Source: Pseudorhodobacter aquimaris
Lineage (GTDB): Bacteria > Pseudomonadota > Alphaproteobacteria > Rhodobacterales > Rhodobacteraceae
Direction: 5' to 3'
Assembly: GCF_001202025.1 (NCBI RefSeq)
Contig: NZ_LGHS01000076.1
Span: forward strand, 248,001-312,000
Length of the DNA: 64,000 nucleotides
Shown: positions 37,797 to 49,108 of the stretch, one piece after another
How the letters are laid out: every line of letters starts with the position of its first letter
Position numbering within the stretch: position 1 is the first letter of the stretch
The notes under the pieces: generated by a model
Databases searched by the model: none
What the model was told of the DNA's origin: nothing
What the model saw: only the letters and a program-made list of their open reading frames with translations
Translations under genes and position numbers: made by a program

Positions 37797-37888
37797 TGGC
37801 GAAGAGCAGAAATGATACTGGCCAAAGGCCGGAAATGAACAGCGCTGACCGGGGACTTCCGGCACCAGCACAGCGGATGGCGGAGTAA
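37796..37888 (+). CDS. 30-residue ORF before nuoG, doubtful
   Basis: The frame starts with ATG 37796, which shares one base with the stop of the lipoprotein gene (TGATG), and ends five bases before nuoG. The peptide is short, polar and uninformative. The coupled start and its filling of the gap suggest a real or relic gene, but it could equally be leader sequence for nuoG. Confidence 0.3.
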   Translation: MAKSRNDTGQRPEMNSADRGLPAPAQRMAE

Positions 37889-37892
37889 AGGC

Positions 37893-39914
37893 ATGTCCAA
37901 CCTCAAGAAAATCATCATTGACGGCATCGAGGTCGAGGTTGATCCGGCCATGACCCTTATCCAGGCAGCTGATTTGGCTGGGATTGAGATCCCGCGCTTT
38001 TGCTACCATGAGCGGCTGACGATTGCGGGCAATTGCCGCATGTGTCTGGTCGAGGTTGTTGGCGGTCCGCCCAAGCCTACGGCCTCTTGTGCGATGCAGG
38101 TCAAGGATTTGCGCCCCGGACCTGAGGGCCAGCCCCCTGTGGTCAAGACCAACAGCCCGATGGTCAAAAAGGCGCGCGAAGGCGTGATGGAGTTCTTGCT
38201 GATCAACCACCCGCTTGATTGCCCGATCTGCGATCAGGGTGGCGAATGCGACTTGCAAGATCAGGCGATGGCCTACGGTGTCGACTTCAGCCGTTTCCGC
38301 GAACCAAAGCGCGCGAGCGAGAACCTTGATCTTGGGCCGCTGGTGTCCACCACCATGACGCGTTGTATTTCCTGCACACGTTGTGTGCGCTTCACCTCTG
38401 AGGTGGCCGGGATCCTGACCATGGGCCAAACCGGCCGCGGTGAGGATGCCGAGATCACCACCTATCTGGGTGCCACGCTCGACAGCAACCTGCAGGGCAA
38501 TATCATCGACCTTTGCCCGGTTGGTGCGCTGACCTCCAAGCCCTATGCCTTTACCGCGCGGCCTTGGGAATTGACCAAGACAGAGACCATCGACGTGATG
38601 GATGCGCTTGGGGCCAATATCCGCGTGGATACCAAGGGCCGCGAAGTGATGCGCATTTTGCCGCGCAACCATGACGGCGTGAATGAGGAATGGATTTCCG
38701 ATAAGACCCGTTTCGTTTGGGACGGTCTGCGCCGTCAGCGTCTTGATACGCCTTATATCCGTGAAAACGGTCGCTTGCGCAAAGCGGGCTGGGATGAGGC
38801 ACTCAAGGCTGCATCTGCCGCGATGAAGGGCAAGAAGGTCGCCGGTCTGGTCGGTGATCTGGTGCCGGTTGAGGCTGCGTTTTCTCTGAAAACCCTGATC
38901 GAAGGGATGGGCGGCAAGGTCGAATGCCGCACCGATAAGGCCAAGCTGCCCGCAGGCAACCGCTCTGCCTATGTCGGGACGGCAAGCATCGAGGATATCG
39001 ACGAGGCCAAATATGTCTTGTTGATCGGCAGCAACCCACGTGTCGAAAGCCCGGTTTTGAATGCCCGCATCCGCAAGGCCTGGACCAATGGTTGCGATGT
39101 TGATCTGGTCGGCCCGGCCGTTGATCTGACCTATGACTATGCGCATAAGGGCAATGGCCGCGCGGCTTTGATGGAGCTGGCGAAAACCAAATGCTCCGAT
39201 AAGGTCAAGGAAAACCCATCGATTATCATCCTCGGCATGGGCGCGTTGAACGAGGCAGACGGTGAGGCCATCCTGTCGCAAGCGATGGCGATGGCAGAAG
39301 CCTCGGACAGCAAGCTGATGATCTTGCACACGGCGGCGGGCCGCGTTGGCGCGATGGATGTCGGTGCGGTGAACGAGCATGGGATGACCGATGCTCTGGA
39401 CGGGGCTGATGTTGTCTATAACCTTGGCGCGGATGAGGTCGAAATCGCTCCCGGTGCCTTTGTGATCTATCAGGGCAGCCATGGCGATCGGGGCGCGCAT
39501 CGTGCGGATCTGATCTTGCCCGGCGCTGCCTATACCGAGGAATCGGGGCTTTTCGTCAATACCGAAGGCCGTCCACAGCTTTCCGCCCGCGCAGGGTTTG
39601 CGCCCGGCGAGGCCAAGGAAAACTGGGCTATCTTGCGAGCATTGTCGGGTGAGATGGGCAACGCCCTGCCATGGGATAGCCTTGCCACCCTTCGCAAGGC
39701 GATCGTGACTGCGGTTCCGCATCTGGGCAACATCGACGAGGTGGCCGAGAACGAATGGCAGCGTATTCCATTGCGCGACCCGGCCAATGCCGATTTCCGC
39801 TATGCGGTCACGGATTTCTATCTGACCAATCCCATCGCACGGGCTTCCAGCCTGATGGGGGAGCTTTCGGCGATTGCCAAGGCGCGGTCCACAAAGCCCT
39901 TGGCGGCGGAGTAA
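37893..39914 (+). CDS. nuoG: NADH-quinone oxidoreductase subunit G
   Basis: A 673-residue subunit, the largest of the peripheral arm. The 2Fe-2S ferredoxin domain has [20 protein letters not shown]. The His/Cys cluster has [18 protein letters not shown], and a second 4Fe-4S site has [17 protein letters not shown] molybdopterin-oxidoreductase-like C-terminal domain follows, without cofactor. The size matches the mitochondrial 75-kDa subunit rather than the longer E. coli NuoG. Confidence 0.95.
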   Translation: MSNLKKIIIDGIEVEVDPAMTLIQAADLAGIEIPRFCYHERLTIAGNCRMCLVEVVGGPPKPTASCAMQVKDLRPGPEGQPPVVKTNSPMVKKAREGVMEFLLINHPLDCPICDQGGECDLQDQAMAYGVDFSRFREPKRASENLDLGPLVSTTMTRCISCTRCVRFTSEVAGILTMGQTGRGEDAEITTYLGATLDSNLQGNIIDLCPVGALTSKPYAFTARPWELTKTETIDVMDALGANIRVDTKGREVMRILPRNHDGVNEEWISDKTRFVWDGLRRQRLDTPYIRENGRLRKAGWDEALKAASAAMKGKKVAGLVGDLVPVEAAFSLKTLIEGMGGKVECRTDKAKLPAGNRSAYVGTASIEDIDEAKYVLLIGSNPRVESPVLNARIRKAWTNGCDVDLVGPAVDLTYDYAHKGNGRAALMELAKTKCSDKVKENPSIIILGMGALNEADGEAILSQAMAMAEASDSKLMILHTAAGRVGAMDVGAVNEHGMTDALDGADVVYNLGADEVEIAPGAFVIYQGSHGDRGAHRADLILPGAAYTEESGLFVNTEGRPQLSARAGFAPGEAKENWAILRALSGEMGNALPWDSLATLRKAIVTAVPHLGNIDEVAENEWQRIPLRDPANADFRYAVTDFYLTNPIARASSLMGELSAIAKARSTKPLAAE

Positions 39915-39917
39915 GAT

Positions 39918-40325
39918 ATGAGCCTGCGCGCGTCCCTTTCCCCCTGCGTTCTGGCAATTGCCAGCCTGTCGGCCTGTGTGCCGTCAGGGGGGGATGATGT
40001 GGCGCGCGCAGAGTTTAAGCCGGTTTATGGCGGCATTCAAACGGTGCTGCTGGACGGTGACTTGGTGAATTTCCACGTGTCGATGAAGGGTGCGCGGGAC
40101 CGGTCGGATGTGGATACCTATGCACGTTGTGCTGCGGCGCAATATGCATTGATCCGCGGTGCGTCATTTACGCGGCACGTCCGCACATCCATTGCACAAA
40201 CGGGTGGTAATTGGCGCGGCGATGCGGTTTACACCATCTCAAAAGAGCTTCCTCGTGGGTCGGCAACAATCGATGCCGAAGTCACCGTCCGCGATTGCGG
40301 CGAACAGGGGATACCGACGATATGA
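39918..40325 (+). CDS. Putative lipoprotein in the nuoG-nuoH interval
   Basis: A 135-residue protein, MSLRASLSPCVLAIASLSAC, with lipobox SLSAC at about residue 20, so it should be exported and lipid-anchored. The mature part has paired cysteines (ARCAAAQY and VRDCGEQG). Its ATG follows the nuoG stop by three bases. I recall similar short secreted proteins (DUF5333 type) in Rhodobacterales nuo clusters, but cannot confirm the family. Function unknown. Confidence 0.65.
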   Translation: MSLRASLSPCVLAIASLSACVPSGGDDVARAEFKPVYGGIQTVLLDGDLVNFHVSMKGARDRSDVDTYARCAAAQYALIRGASFTRHVRTSIAQTGGNWRGDAVYTISKELPRGSATIDAEVTVRDCGEQGIPTI

Positions 40326-40365
40326 CGAAGACGAACTCGAATAAGGCCGAAGGATAAAAGGCGTC

Positions 40366-41403
40366 ATGGATCAATTTCTGCAAACGGGCTTGGGGATCAC
40401 ATTGCTGATCGTTGCACAATGCCTTCTTGTCATCGCCTTTGTGATGATTTCGCTGCTGTTTCTGGTGTATGGCGACCGTAAGGTTTGGGCCGCCGTTCAG
40501 ATGCGGCGGGGCCCGAACGTGGTGGGCGCTTGGGGCATTCTGCAATCTGTTGCGGATGCGCTGAAATATGTGGTGAAGGAAATCGTGGTGCCCGCGGGTG
40601 CGGACCGCGCGGTGTTCTTTCTCGCACCGATGTTGTCTTTCGTACTTGCCATTTTGATGTGGGCCGTGATCCCCTTCAGTGACGGTTGGGTTCTGTCGAA
40701 TATCAACGTGGCCATCCTCTTTGTCTTCGCGATCTCTTCGTTGGAAGTTTACGGCGTGATCATGGGGGGCTGGGCGTCCAACTCCAAATATCCTTTCCTT
40801 GGCTCGCTCCGCTCTGCCGCGCAGATGATCTCCTATGAGGTCTCCTTGGGGTTGATCATCATCGGGATCATCATTTCCACCGGTTCGATGAACTTCAGCG
40901 CGATCGTTGAGGCACAGCGCGGTGATTTCGGGTTGTTCAACTGGTACTGGTTGCCGCACTTCCCGATGGTCTTCCTGTTCTTTATCAGCGCCTTGGCTGA
41001 GACCAACCGCCCGCCCTTCGATCTGCCAGAGGCTGAATCGGAACTGGTTGCAGGCTTTATGGTTGAATATTCCTCTACGCCCTATCTGTTGTTCATGGCG
41101 GGTGAATATATTGCCATCTTCCTGATGTGCGCGCTGATGTCCTTGCTGTTCTTTGGCGGCTGGCTGTCTCCGATCCCCGGTTTGCCGGATGGTGTGCTGT
41201 GGATGGTGGGCAAGATGACGTTCTTCTTCATCATGTTCGCTATGGTGAAGGCCATCGTGCCGCGCTACCGCTATGACCAGCTGATGCGCATTGGCTGGAA
41301 AGTGTTCCTGCCGCTGTCTTTGGGTTGGGTTGTGCTGGTGGCTTTCCTTGCGAAATTTGAAATTCTTGGCGGCTTTTGGGCACGCTGGGTTATTGGGGGC
41401 TGA
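40366..41403 (+). CDS. nuoH: NADH-quinone oxidoreductase subunit H
   Basis: A 345-residue membrane subunit with eight helices that closes the quinone chamber. Signatures are [40 protein letters not shown] and [20 protein letters not shown], whose acidic residues serve proton coupling. nuoI starts two bases after its stop. Confidence 0.95.
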   Translation: MDQFLQTGLGITLLIVAQCLLVIAFVMISLLFLVYGDRKVWAAVQMRRGPNVVGAWGILQSVADALKYVVKEIVVPAGADRAVFFLAPMLSFVLAILMWAVIPFSDGWVLSNINVAILFVFAISSLEVYGVIMGGWASNSKYPFLGSLRSAAQMISYEVSLGLIIIGIIISTGSMNFSAIVEAQRGDFGLFNWYWLPHFPMVFLFFISALAETNRPPFDLPEAESELVAGFMVEYSSTPYLLFMAGEYIAIFLMCALMSLLFFGGWLSPIPGLPDGVLWMVGKMTFFFIMFAMVKAIVPRYRYDQLMRIGWKVFLPLSLGWVVLVAFLAKFEILGGFWARWVIGG

Positions 41404-41405
41404 TC

Positions 41406-41909
41406 ATGGGTGAGAACCGTCCGGTAGATTGGGGCCGCGCCGCGAAATATTTCCTTTTGATGGATTTCGTCAAAGGGTTCGGCTTGGGCTTCAAATATTT
41501 CTTCGCGCCGAAAAGCACGTTGAACTATCCGCATGAAAAAGGGCCGCTTAGTCCGCGTTTTCGTGGTGAACACGCGCTGCGCCGCTATGCAAATGGTGAA
41601 GAACGTTGCATCGCCTGTAAGCTGTGCGAGGCCGTTTGCCCCGCGCAGGCGATCACAATCGATGCCGAGCCGCGCGATGACGGCAGCCGTCGTACCACGC
41701 GCTATGACATCGATATGACCAAATGCATCTATTGCGGGTTCTGCCAAGAGGCGTGCCCGGTGGATGCCATCGTTGAGGGGCCGAACTTCGAGTATGCCAC
41801 CGAGACGCGGGAAGAATTGTTCTACAACAAGGAAAAGCTGCTTTCCAACGGTGACCGTTGGGAAGGGGAAATCGCCCGCAACCTCGAATTGGATGCACCC
41901 TACAGATGA
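41406..41909 (+). CDS. nuoI: NADH-quinone oxidoreductase subunit I
   Basis: A 167-residue 8Fe ferredoxin-like subunit holding clusters N6a and N6b. The two motifs are [12 protein letters not shown] (Cys68, 71, 74, 78) and [12 protein letters not shown] (Cys107, 110, 113, 117). It passes electrons to NuoB. ATG 41406 gives the family N-terminus. Its stop overlaps the next gene by ATGA. Confidence 0.95.
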   Translation: MGENRPVDWGRAAKYFLLMDFVKGFGLGFKYFFAPKSTLNYPHEKGPLSPRFRGEHALRRYANGEERCIACKLCEAVCPAQAITIDAEPRDDGSRRTTRYDIDMTKCIYCGFCQEACPVDAIVEGPNFEYATETREELFYNKEKLLSNGDRWEGEIARNLELDAPYR

Positions 41910-42316
41910 CTGATGAATTTGCAAAAATGGTCAAATCCATGATGGAGCAGGGGCAGGAAATGGCCAAAGCCTTTGCACCTGCGCTTGAGGGGGCGAATGT
42001 GAAGGGCTTTGAGAAGCTCTTTCCGTCGATGCCGCCCGAGATGCTGGAGCTGTGGTTTGGCAAGACGATGAACCCGGACGGGCTTGATGCCCGTACCCGT
42101 TTGCTGGTGACGATTGCCGCGCTGACGGTGCTTGGCGCGCAGGCCGATGCGCAGTTGCGGCTGACGATCCGGCAGGCCATCACGGCAGGGGCCACAAAGC
42201 GCGAGATCGCCGAGGTGATCTGGCAGATGAGCATGTTCGGCGGCTTGCCCGCCATGCAAAAGGCGTTGGAAATTGCCCAGACCGTCTTTGCGGAGACTGA
42301 GGAGACAGAGAAATGA
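41906..42316 (+). CDS. Carboxymuconolactone-decarboxylase-family protein in the nuo operon
   Basis: A 136-residue, mostly helical protein. The middle part ([43 protein letters not shown], read in pieces) follows the CMD fold. It contains no cysteine, so the CxxC of AhpD-like members is missing and any thiol-redox role is excluded. It overlaps nuoI by ATGA and nuoJ by ATGA, so it is embedded in the complex I transcript. A structural or assembly role is inference. Confidence 0.75.
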   Translation: MTDEFAKMVKSMMEQGQEMAKAFAPALEGANVKGFEKLFPSMPPEMLELWFGKTMNPDGLDARTRLLVTIAALTVLGAQADAQLRLTIRQAITAGATKREIAEVIWQMSMFGGLPAMQKALEIAQTVFAETEETEK

Positions 42317-42927
42317 CCATCGCTGATCTGGCTTTTTACGCCTTTGCCCTAACGGCTGTAGCTGCCGGGGTGTTGGTGACTGTGTCGCGCAACCCGGTGC
42401 ATTCGGTGCTGTGGTTGATCTTGGCTTTTCTCTCCTCTGCGGGGCTGTTTGTTCTGCTCGGTGCTGAATTCGTCGCGATGCTTTTGATCATCGTCTATGT
42501 TGGCGCGGTGGCGGTTCTGTTCGTCTTTGTTGTGATGATGCTTGATGTCGATTTCTCTGAGCTCAAGGGCGAGATGTCGCGCTATATGCCTATCGGCTTG
42601 TTGATCGGCGTTGTGCTTTTGATGCAACTTATGATTGGGGTTGGCGCTTGGGTTCAGGCGGATGGTGCCATGGGACTGCGCAAGGCCGTGACGCCTGATA
42701 TGGCGCAGGTGGAAAACACCCGTGCAATCGGATTGCTGCTTTATGACAAGTACCTGATGCTGTTCCAACTTGCGGGGATGGTGTTGCTGGTTGCCATGAT
42801 CGGTGCGATTGCCCTGACGCTGCGCCACCGCAAGGACGTGAAACGTCAAAACGTCTTACACCAGATGTGGCGTGATCCGGCCAAGGCGATGGAGTTGAAA
42901 GATGTGAAACCGGGGCAGGGGCTTTAA
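42313..42927 (+). CDS. nuoJ: NADH-quinone oxidoreductase subunit J
   Basis: A 204-residue membrane subunit with five helices, including [20 protein letters not shown], whose unwound third helix is part of the proton path. The ATG overlaps the stop of the upstream CMD-like gene. The C-terminal tail ([18 protein letters not shown]) is the usual cytoplasmic end. Confidence 0.95.
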   Translation: MTIADLAFYAFALTAVAAGVLVTVSRNPVHSVLWLILAFLSSAGLFVLLGAEFVAMLLIIVYVGAVAVLFVFVVMMLDVDFSELKGEMSRYMPIGLLIGVVLLMQLMIGVGAWVQADGAMGLRKAVTPDMAQVENTRAIGLLLYDKYLMLFQLAGMVLLVAMIGAIALTLRHRKDVKRQNVLHQMWRDPAKAMELKDVKPGQGL

Positions 42928-43008
42928 TACTCGATCCGGTCGCCGGGGGGCGGTATCCGCCCTCCAAACAATACGAAGAAATCGGGCAATGACCCGGAGG
43001 GACGTAAG
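42928..43008 (+). promoter_or_regulatory. nuoJ-nuoK gap with short GC hairpins
   Basis: This 81-base gap is the widest inside the nuo operon apart from nuoE-F. It holds GGGCGG-TAT-CCGCCC at 42948-42962 and a weaker CGGG...CCCG pair nearer nuoK, then GGAGGGACG before the nuoK ATG. The hairpins could modulate message stability. No T-run follows. Confidence 0.35.
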
Positions 43009-43314
43009 ATGGTAGGACTAGAGCATTATCTGGCAGTGGCTGCGGCCCTGTTTGTGGTTGGGATTTTTGGCATCTTCCTGAACCGGAAGAACGTGATCGT
43101 CATCTTGATGTCGATCGAATTGATGCTGTTGTCGGTGAACATCAATCTTGTGGCTTTCTCTTCCTTTCACGGTGACCTCGTCGGGCAAATCTTTACGATG
43201 TTTGTGCTGACGGTTGCCGCGGCAGAGGCGGCGATTGGTCTTGCGATCCTTGTCACCTTCTTCCGCTCCCGTGGTTCTATCGACGTCGAAGATGTCAACG
43301 TGATGAAAGGCTAA
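43009..43314 (+). CDS. nuoK: NADH-quinone oxidoreductase subunit K
   Basis: A 101-residue subunit with three helices, matching the family length. It has the conserved membrane glutamates within [20 protein letters not shown] and [19 protein letters not shown], both in the proton path. The ATG at 43009 follows GGAGGGACGTAAG. Confidence 0.95.
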   Translation: MVGLEHYLAVAAALFVVGIFGIFLNRKNVIVILMSIELMLLSVNINLVAFSSFHGDLVGQIFTMFVLTVAAAEAAIGLAILVTFFRSRGSIDVEDVNVMKG

Positions 43315-43318
43315 GCTG

Positions 43319-45352
43319 ATGGCAACGATCATCCTTTTTGCGCCCCTGGTTGGCGCCCTGATCTGCGGCTTTGGCTGGCGTTTGATCGGAGAGTTCGCAG
43401 GCCAGGTGATCACCACCGGCCTAGTGTTCCTAGCGGCCTTTTTTTCGTGGATCCTCTTTCTTGGCCACTTTGACGAGACTCAGCACATCGTGGTTATGCG
43501 CTGGATTGAAAGCGGCTCGCTCTCTACCGAATGGGGTATCCGGCTGGACCGTCTGACGGCTATTATGCTGGTCGTGGTCAACTCTGTCTCTGCGCTGGTG
43601 CACCTTTATAGCTTTGGCTATATGGCGCATGACCACAACTGGACAGATCGTGAGCATTACAAGGCTCGCTTCTTTGCTTACCTGTCCTTCTTTACCTTTG
43701 CGATGTTGATGCTGGTCACGGCTGACAACCTTGTGCAGATGTTCTTTGGTTGGGAAGGGGTGGGCGTTGCCTCTTATCTTCTGATCGGATTTTACTATCG
43801 CAAACCGACAGCCAATGCCGCCGCGATCAAGGCCTTTGTGGTCAACCGGGTCGGTGATTTCGGCTTTGTTCTGGGGATTGTGGCGCTGTACTTCCTGACG
43901 GATAGCATTCGACTGGATGATATCTTTGCGGCAGGGGCGACTCTTGCACAGACCGATCTGCATTTCCTGTGGACGGATTGGAACGCGGCCAACCTAATTG
44001 CGATGTTGCTATTTATCGGCGCGATGGGGAAATCGGCACAGCTGTTCTTGCACACATGGTTGCCGGACGCGATGGAAGGTCCGACGCCTGTTTCGGCCCT
44101 GATCCACGCGGCAACCATGGTGACCGCCGGTGTGTTTCTTGTCGTGCGGATGTCGCCGATCTTTGAATATGCGCCCGATACATTGGCCTTTATCACCATC
44201 CTTGGTGCAACGACGGCCTTTGTCGCCGCGACCATCGGTCTGGTTCAGAACGATATTAAGCGCGTGATCGCCTATTCGACCATGTCGCAGCTTGGCTATA
44301 TGTTCGTGGCCGCCGGTGTTGGTGCCTATCCGGTGGCGATGTTCCACCTCTTTACCCACGCCTTCTTTAAGGCGATGCTGTTTCTGGGCGCGGGCTCGGT
44401 GATCTATTCGATGCACCATGAGCAGGACATGCGGAACTATGGCGGGCTGCGTAAGAAGATCCCGATGACCTTCTGGGCAATGATGATCGGCACGCTGGCC
44501 ATAACCGGGGTCGGTATCCCATTGACCCATATCGGTTTCGCGGGTTTTCTATCCAAGGATGCCGTGATTGAGAGCGCCTTTGTCGGCTCCAGCTATGCTT
44601 TCTGGATGTTGGTTATTGCCGCGCTTATGACCAGCTTCTACAGCTGGCGTCTGATGTTCCTGACCTTCTTTGGTAAGGCGCGCGGCGACAAGCACACACA
44701 TGATCATGCGCATGAGGCGCCAAAGGTTATGCTGATCCCGCTTGGAGTTCTGGCGCTTGGGGCCGTGTTCTCGGGGATGGTGTGGTATAACTCCTTCTTC
44801 GGCGATCTTGATAAGATCCACAGCTGGTTTGGCATGGAAGTTGCCCAGCATGAGGTCGCTGAGGGCGAAGCGCAGAGCGAGGTTGCCCACGCGGTGGCCC
44901 CCCAAGGCGCGATATTCTTTGGGCCCGAAAACCATACGATCCATGAAGCACATGACGTGCCTGCCTGGGTAAAGGTTTCGCCTTTCGTGGCGATGATTCT
45001 TGGCTTTGTCGTGGCTTGGGTTTTCTATATCGCCAAGCCGAGCTTGCCGGCCACATTGGCCAAGCAACAGCGTCCGCTCTACCTGTTCTTGCTCAACAAG
45101 TGGTATTTCGACGAGCTTTATGACCTGATCTTTGTCCGTCCGGCCAAATGGTTTGGCGCCTTCCTCTGGAAGAAGGGCGACGGGAAGGTTATTGACGGAA
45201 CCATAAACGGGCTTGCCTTGGGGATTATCCCGATGCTGACCCGCCTCGCAGGCCGCGCACAGTCCGGTTACATCTTTCACTATGCATTCGCCATGGTCCT
45301 GGGCATCGTTGCCCTTGTCACCTGGATGACGCTCTCGGGGGGCGCGCACTAA
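43319..45352 (+). CDS. nuoL: NADH-quinone oxidoreductase subunit L
   Basis: A 677-residue antiporter-like subunit at the distal end of the membrane arm, with some 16 helices and the long lateral amphipathic helix near its C-terminus. Motifs are [39 protein letters not shown] and [17 protein letters not shown], which carry the conserved Glu, Lys and His of the proton channel. The hydrophilic loop near residues 460-470 is rich in histidine. The stop overlaps the nuoM ATG by one base. Confidence 0.95.
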   Translation: MATIILFAPLVGALICGFGWRLIGEFAGQVITTGLVFLAAFFSWILFLGHFDETQHIVVMRWIESGSLSTEWGIRLDRLTAIMLVVVNSVSALVHLYSFGYMAHDHNWTDREHYKARFFAYLSFFTFAMLMLVTADNLVQMFFGWEGVGVASYLLIGFYYRKPTANAAAIKAFVVNRVGDFGFVLGIVALYFLTDSIRLDDIFAAGATLAQTDLHFLWTDWNAANLIAMLLFIGAMGKSAQLFLHTWLPDAMEGPTPVSALIHAATMVTAGVFLVVRMSPIFEYAPDTLAFITILGATTAFVAATIGLVQNDIKRVIAYSTMSQLGYMFVAAGVGAYPVAMFHLFTHAFFKAMLFLGAGSVIYSMHHEQDMRNYGGLRKKIPMTFWAMMIGTLAITGVGIPLTHIGFAGFLSKDAVIESAFVGSSYAFWMLVIAALMTSFYSWRLMFLTFFGKARGDKHTHDHAHEAPKVMLIPLGVLALGAVFSGMVWYNSFFGDLDKIHSWFGMEVAQHEVAEGEAQSEVAHAVAPQGAIFFGPENHTIHEAHDVPAWVKVSPFVAMILGFVVAWVFYIAKPSLPATLAKQQRPLYLFLLNKWYFDELYDLIFVRPAKWFGAFLWKKGDGKVIDGTINGLALGIIPMLTRLAGRAQSGYIFHYAFAMVLGIVALVTWMTLSGGAH

Positions 45353-46890
45353 TGGAAAATCTCCTTTCCATCATCACATTCATCCCGGCGGTTGCCGCCG
45401 CCATACTTGCGCTTTTCCTGCGGGGCGATGATGCTGCGGCGCGCAAAAATGCAAAATGGGTGGCCTTGGTTGCGACTTCGGCGACTTTCCTGATCTCGCT
45501 CTTTGTCCTGTCGAGCTTCAACTCCGGTGACACTGGTTTCCAGATGGTCGAAGAGTATGAGTGGATCTTGGGCCTGAAGTATAAGATGGGCGTCGACGGG
45601 ATTTCGGTTCTGTTCGTGATGTTGACCACCTTCCTGATGCCGATAACCATTGCGTCCTGCTGGACGGTAGAGACCCGCGTCAAGGAATATATGATCGCCT
45701 TCCTGCTTTTGGAAACATTGATGCTTGGCGTGTTCTGTGCGCTGGATCTGGTGCTTTTCTATCTGTTCTTCGAAGCGGGCCTTATTCCGATGTTCCTGAT
45801 TATCGGGATCTGGGGCGGCAAAGAGCGGATCTATGCCGCGTTCAAGTTCTTCCTCTATACCTTCCTCGGGTCGGTTTTGATGTTGGTGGCGATGATCGCG
45901 ATGTATGCGGATGCTGGGACCACTGATATCCCGACATTGCTGACCCATAGCTTCGGTTCTGACACGATGTCGATTGCCGGGTTCCAGATCGTGGGTGGTT
46001 TGCAGACACTGCTGTTCCTTGCGTTTTTTGCCAGCTTTGCGGTCAAAATGCCGATGTGGCCAGTGCACACCTGGTTGCCCGATGCGCACGTTCAGGCGCC
46101 GACGGCGGGTTCGGTCGTTCTGGCTGCGATTTTGCTGAAGATGGGGGGCTACGGGTTCTTGCGGTTCAGCTTGCCGATGTTCCCGGTCGGGGCGGATTTG
46201 TTTAGCCCATTGGTGCTCTGGATGTCGGCGATCGCGATTGTTTACACCTCGCTGGTGGCCTTGGCACAAAGCGATATGAAAAAGCTGATCGCCTATTCTT
46301 CGGTGGCGCATATGGGTTATGTCACGATGGGGATTTTCTCGGCCAACCAGCAGGGTGTGGACGGTGCGATCTTCCAGATGATCAGCCACGGATTTATCTC
46401 GGGTGCGCTGTTCATGTGCGTTGGGGTGATATACGACCGGATGCACACCCGTGAGATTGACGCCTATGGCGGCTTGGTAAACCGGATGCCGCATTACGCG
46501 CTGATCTTCATGTTCTTTTCCATGGCCAACGTCGGTCTTCCGGGCACTTCGGGCTTTGTCGGGGAATTCCTGACCTTGGTCGGTGTTTTCCAGGTGAACA
46601 CATGGGTTGCGGTTGTGGCGGCTTCGGGCGTGATCTTGTCGGCCTCTTACGGCTTGTGGCTCTATCGTCGGGTGGTTTTCGGCGATCTGATCAAGGAAAG
46701 CCTGAAATCCATTACCGATATGACCACGCGCGAGCGCCTTATCTTTGCTCCGTTGGTCGTAATGACCTTGCTCTTGGGCGTGTATCCTAGCCTTGTGACC
46801 GATATCATCGGTCCTTCGGTAAATGCGCTTGTGACCGACTACCAGGCGGCCATCCCCGTTACGGGTGATGTGCAGCTGGCAACTCATTGA
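45352..46890 (+). CDS. nuoM: NADH-quinone oxidoreductase subunit M
   Basis: A 512-residue antiporter-like subunit with 14 helices. It carries [22 protein letters not shown] (read in two halves), with the conserved glutamate, and [20 protein letters not shown] with the usual proton-path residues downstream. It pumps protons together with NuoL and NuoN. The gene starts with the last base of the nuoL stop. Confidence 0.95.
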   Translation: MENLLSIITFIPAVAAAILALFLRGDDAAARKNAKWVALVATSATFLISLFVLSSFNSGDTGFQMVEEYEWILGLKYKMGVDGISVLFVMLTTFLMPITIASCWTVETRVKEYMIAFLLLETLMLGVFCALDLVLFYLFFEAGLIPMFLIIGIWGGKERIYAAFKFFLYTFLGSVLMLVAMIAMYADAGTTDIPTLLTHSFGSDTMSIAGFQIVGGLQTLLFLAFFASFAVKMPMWPVHTWLPDAHVQAPTAGSVVLAAILLKMGGYGFLRFSLPMFPVGADLFSPLVLWMSAIAIVYTSLVALAQSDMKKLIAYSSVAHMGYVTMGIFSANQQGVDGAIFQMISHGFISGALFMCVGVIYDRMHTREIDAYGGLVNRMPHYALIFMFFSMANVGLPGTSGFVGEFLTLVGVFQVNTWVAVVAASGVILSASYGLWLYRRVVFGDLIKESLKSITDMTTRERLIFAPLVVMTLLLGVYPSLVTDIIGPSVNALVTDYQAAIPVTGDVQLATH

Positions 46891-46900
46891 GGGACGACAG

Positions 46901-48340
46901 ATGACTCCGATAGATTTTTCAACCGTCCTCCCGGAGATCACCTTGGCGCTTGTCGCTATGGCCGCGTTGCTTGGGGTGGTTTATACGGGTAAGGATGCAC
47001 TTGCTTCATCGCTGAACTGGGGCATGGCCGGGGTTTTTGTAATCCTTGCCTTCTGGATCGGTATCGGTACCAGCGGTGAGCGGGTCGCCTTTGACGGTTT
47101 GTTCAACGATGATCCCTTTGCGCGCTTTGCCAAGGTAACGATACTGCTGTCAGCTGCGGCGGTTCTGGCCATCAGCCATGATTATATGGTCAAACGCGGG
47201 CTGATGCGGTTTGAATATCCGATTTTGATCGCGCTTTCGGTGCTTGGCATGATGTTCATGGTCTCGGCTGGCGATCTTATCGCGCTTTATATGGGGTTGG
47301 AGCTGCAATCCTTGGCGCTTTACGTGGTGGCAAGTTTGCGGCGTGACAGCGTGAAGTCCTCCGAGGCCGGTCTCAAGTATTTTGTGCTTGGATCGCTTTC
47401 ATCAGGGATTTTGCTTTACGGTGCGGCGCTCACCTATGGCTATGCGGGCACGACTGAATTTGCAGGCATCTTGTCCACCTTGGGGCAGGGTGATGTGCCG
47501 CTTGGGCTGATCTTTGGCTTGGTCTTTTTGATCACCGGTCTGGCGTTCAAGGTTTCTGCGGTGCCGTTTCATATGTGGACACCTGATGTTTATGAAGGCT
47601 CGCCAACGCCGGTCACAGCCTTTTTCGCGACCGCCCCAAAGGTTGCGGCAATGGCGCTTTTGGCCCGTCTGATGTATGACGCATTTGGCGCGATCCCCGG
47701 TCAATGGGGGCAGGTTATCGCAGTGCTTTCCATCCTGTCGATGTTTGTTGGCGCGATTGCCGCGATCGGTCAGCGTGATATCAAGCGTCTGATGGCGTAT
47801 TCCTCTATTTCACATATGGGGTTCGCGATGATCGGGCTTGCATCCGGTACGGTGTTTGGCGTGCAGGCAATGCTGATCTATGTGGTGATCTATGTCAGCA
47901 TGAACATCGGCACATTTGCCTTTATCCTGTCGATGGAACGTGACGGGGTGCCAGTGACGACGATTGACGGTCTGAACATGCTGTCGAAAAAGGCTCCTTT
48001 GCAGGCGCTGGCCATGTTGGTACTGCTCTTTAGCCTTGCGGGTGTGCCGCCGATGCTGGGCTTCTTTGGCAAGTTCTATGTGCTGCAGGCGGCGGTCAAT
48101 GCAGATATGACATGGCTTGCGGTGTCGGGTGCTGTTGCCTCGGTGATCGGTGCGTTTTATTATCTTCGTGTCGTATACTTCATGTATTTTGGCAATGAGG
48201 GCGACGGTATCGATGCCCAAATTGGCCGGGTACAGTGGATCGCGCTTATGGGCTCTGCAGCGGTGATGGTGTTTGGCGTCGTCAACCTCTTTGGCGTTGA
48301 GGGCGTGGCACAGATCGCGGCGGAAGCGCTTGTCCGGTAA
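46901..48340 (+). CDS. nuoN: NADH-quinone oxidoreductase subunit N
   Basis: A 479-residue antiporter-like subunit. Features are [18 protein letters not shown] with the conserved glutamate, [20 protein letters not shown] with the conserved lysine, and [18 protein letters not shown] chose ATG 46901, which gives the usual N-terminus; the longer frame overlaps nuoM. It is the last nuo gene, and its end overlaps the birA start by 11 bases. Confidence 0.95.
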   Translation: MTPIDFSTVLPEITLALVAMAALLGVVYTGKDALASSLNWGMAGVFVILAFWIGIGTSGERVAFDGLFNDDPFARFAKVTILLSAAAVLAISHDYMVKRGLMRFEYPILIALSVLGMMFMVSAGDLIALYMGLELQSLALYVVASLRRDSVKSSEAGLKYFVLGSLSSGILLYGAALTYGYAGTTEFAGILSTLGQGDVPLGLIFGLVFLITGLAFKVSAVPFHMWTPDVYEGSPTPVTAFFATAPKVAAMALLARLMYDAFGAIPGQWGQVIAVLSILSMFVGAIAAIGQRDIKRLMAYSSISHMGFAMIGLASGTVFGVQAMLIYVVIYVSMNIGTFAFILSMERDGVPVTTIDGLNMLSKKAPLQALAMLVLLFSLAGVPPMLGFFGKFYVLQAAVNADMTWLAVSGAVASVIGAFYYLRVVYFMYFGNEGDGIDAQIGRVQWIALMGSAAVMVFGVVNLFGVEGVAQIAAEALVR

Positions 48341-49091
48341 TGAGGTCGCTCCGGGCTGGCCGCATGGGGTGGCCCGGATTTCGCTCGATAGTGTGGACAG
48401 CACCAATGCATATGCGGCACAGCTTGCCCCCGCTGGTCCGACATGGATCACGGCGGCCGAACAAACAGGCGGCCGTGGTCGTCGCGGGCGCCCATGGCAA
48501 AGCCCTCGTGGAAATTTTTATGGCACGCTTGTGCTTCAGCCCACAGAAGATGCGGCGCAGGTTGCACTGCGGTCCTTTGGTGCGGCGCTCGCATTGCGTG
48601 ATGCCTGTGTCGCGTTGACAGGGCTTGAGGTTGGGCTATCGCTGAAATGGCCAAATGATGTTTTGCTTAACGGAGGCAAGCTTGCGGGCATCTTGCTTGA
48701 AAGCAACGGGGCTGGACCTAAAATATCCCAACTGTGTATCGGCATCGGCGTAAACCTGATCGCCGCCCCGCCGCGCGATCTGGTAGAGCAGGGCGCAACC
48801 CCGCCGGTCTCCCTGCTGGCCGAGACCGGGGTCCGCATTTCCCCGGAGGCCTTTCTGACGGCGCTGGCCAAATCCTATGCGCATTGGGAATCGATCTTTG
48901 CCAATCAGGGGTTTTCACCTTTGCGCACGGCTTGGCTTTCACATGCTGCGCGCTTGGGCGAAACCATCACTGCGCGCACGGGCACCAGTTCTGAGACCGG
49001 CGTTTTTGAAACCATCGACGCGTCAGGCGCGTTGATCTTGAAAACCACGCGGGGGCGCCGTGCCATTCCAGCGGCAGAGATTTTCTTTTGA
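48330..49091 (+). CDS. birA: Biotin--[biotin carboxyl-carrier protein] ligase
   Basis: A 253-residue monofunctional ligase with no N-terminal HTH. Motifs are [29 protein letters not shown] (biotin/ATP loop) and [19 protein letters not shown]. It attaches biotin to carriers such as MccA in this window. No ATG lies at the right place; TTG 48330 (inside nuoN, with CGGAAGC before it) gives the best length, and GTG 48369 is the alternative. nuoN-birA-coaX order is common in alphaproteobacteria. Confidence 0.9.
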   Translation: MSGNEVAPGWPHGVARISLDSVDSTNAYAAQLAPAGPTWITAAEQTGGRGRRGRPWQSPRGNFYGTLVLQPTEDAAQVALRSFGAALALRDACVALTGLEVGLSLKWPNDVLLNGGKLAGILLESNGAGPKISQLCIGIGVNLIAAPPRDLVEQGATPPVSLLAETGVRISPEAFLTALAKSYAHWESIFANQGFSPLRTAWLSHAARLGETITARTGTSSETGVFETIDASGALILKTTRGRRAIPAAEIFF

Positions 49092-49108
49092 GATGGGGGC
49101 CTGGCATC

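Noticed and set aside
37233-39722. An 829-codon minus-strand frame across nuoF and nuoG.
   Set aside because: It is antisense to highly conserved complex I genes; long antisense frames are expected at this GC content.
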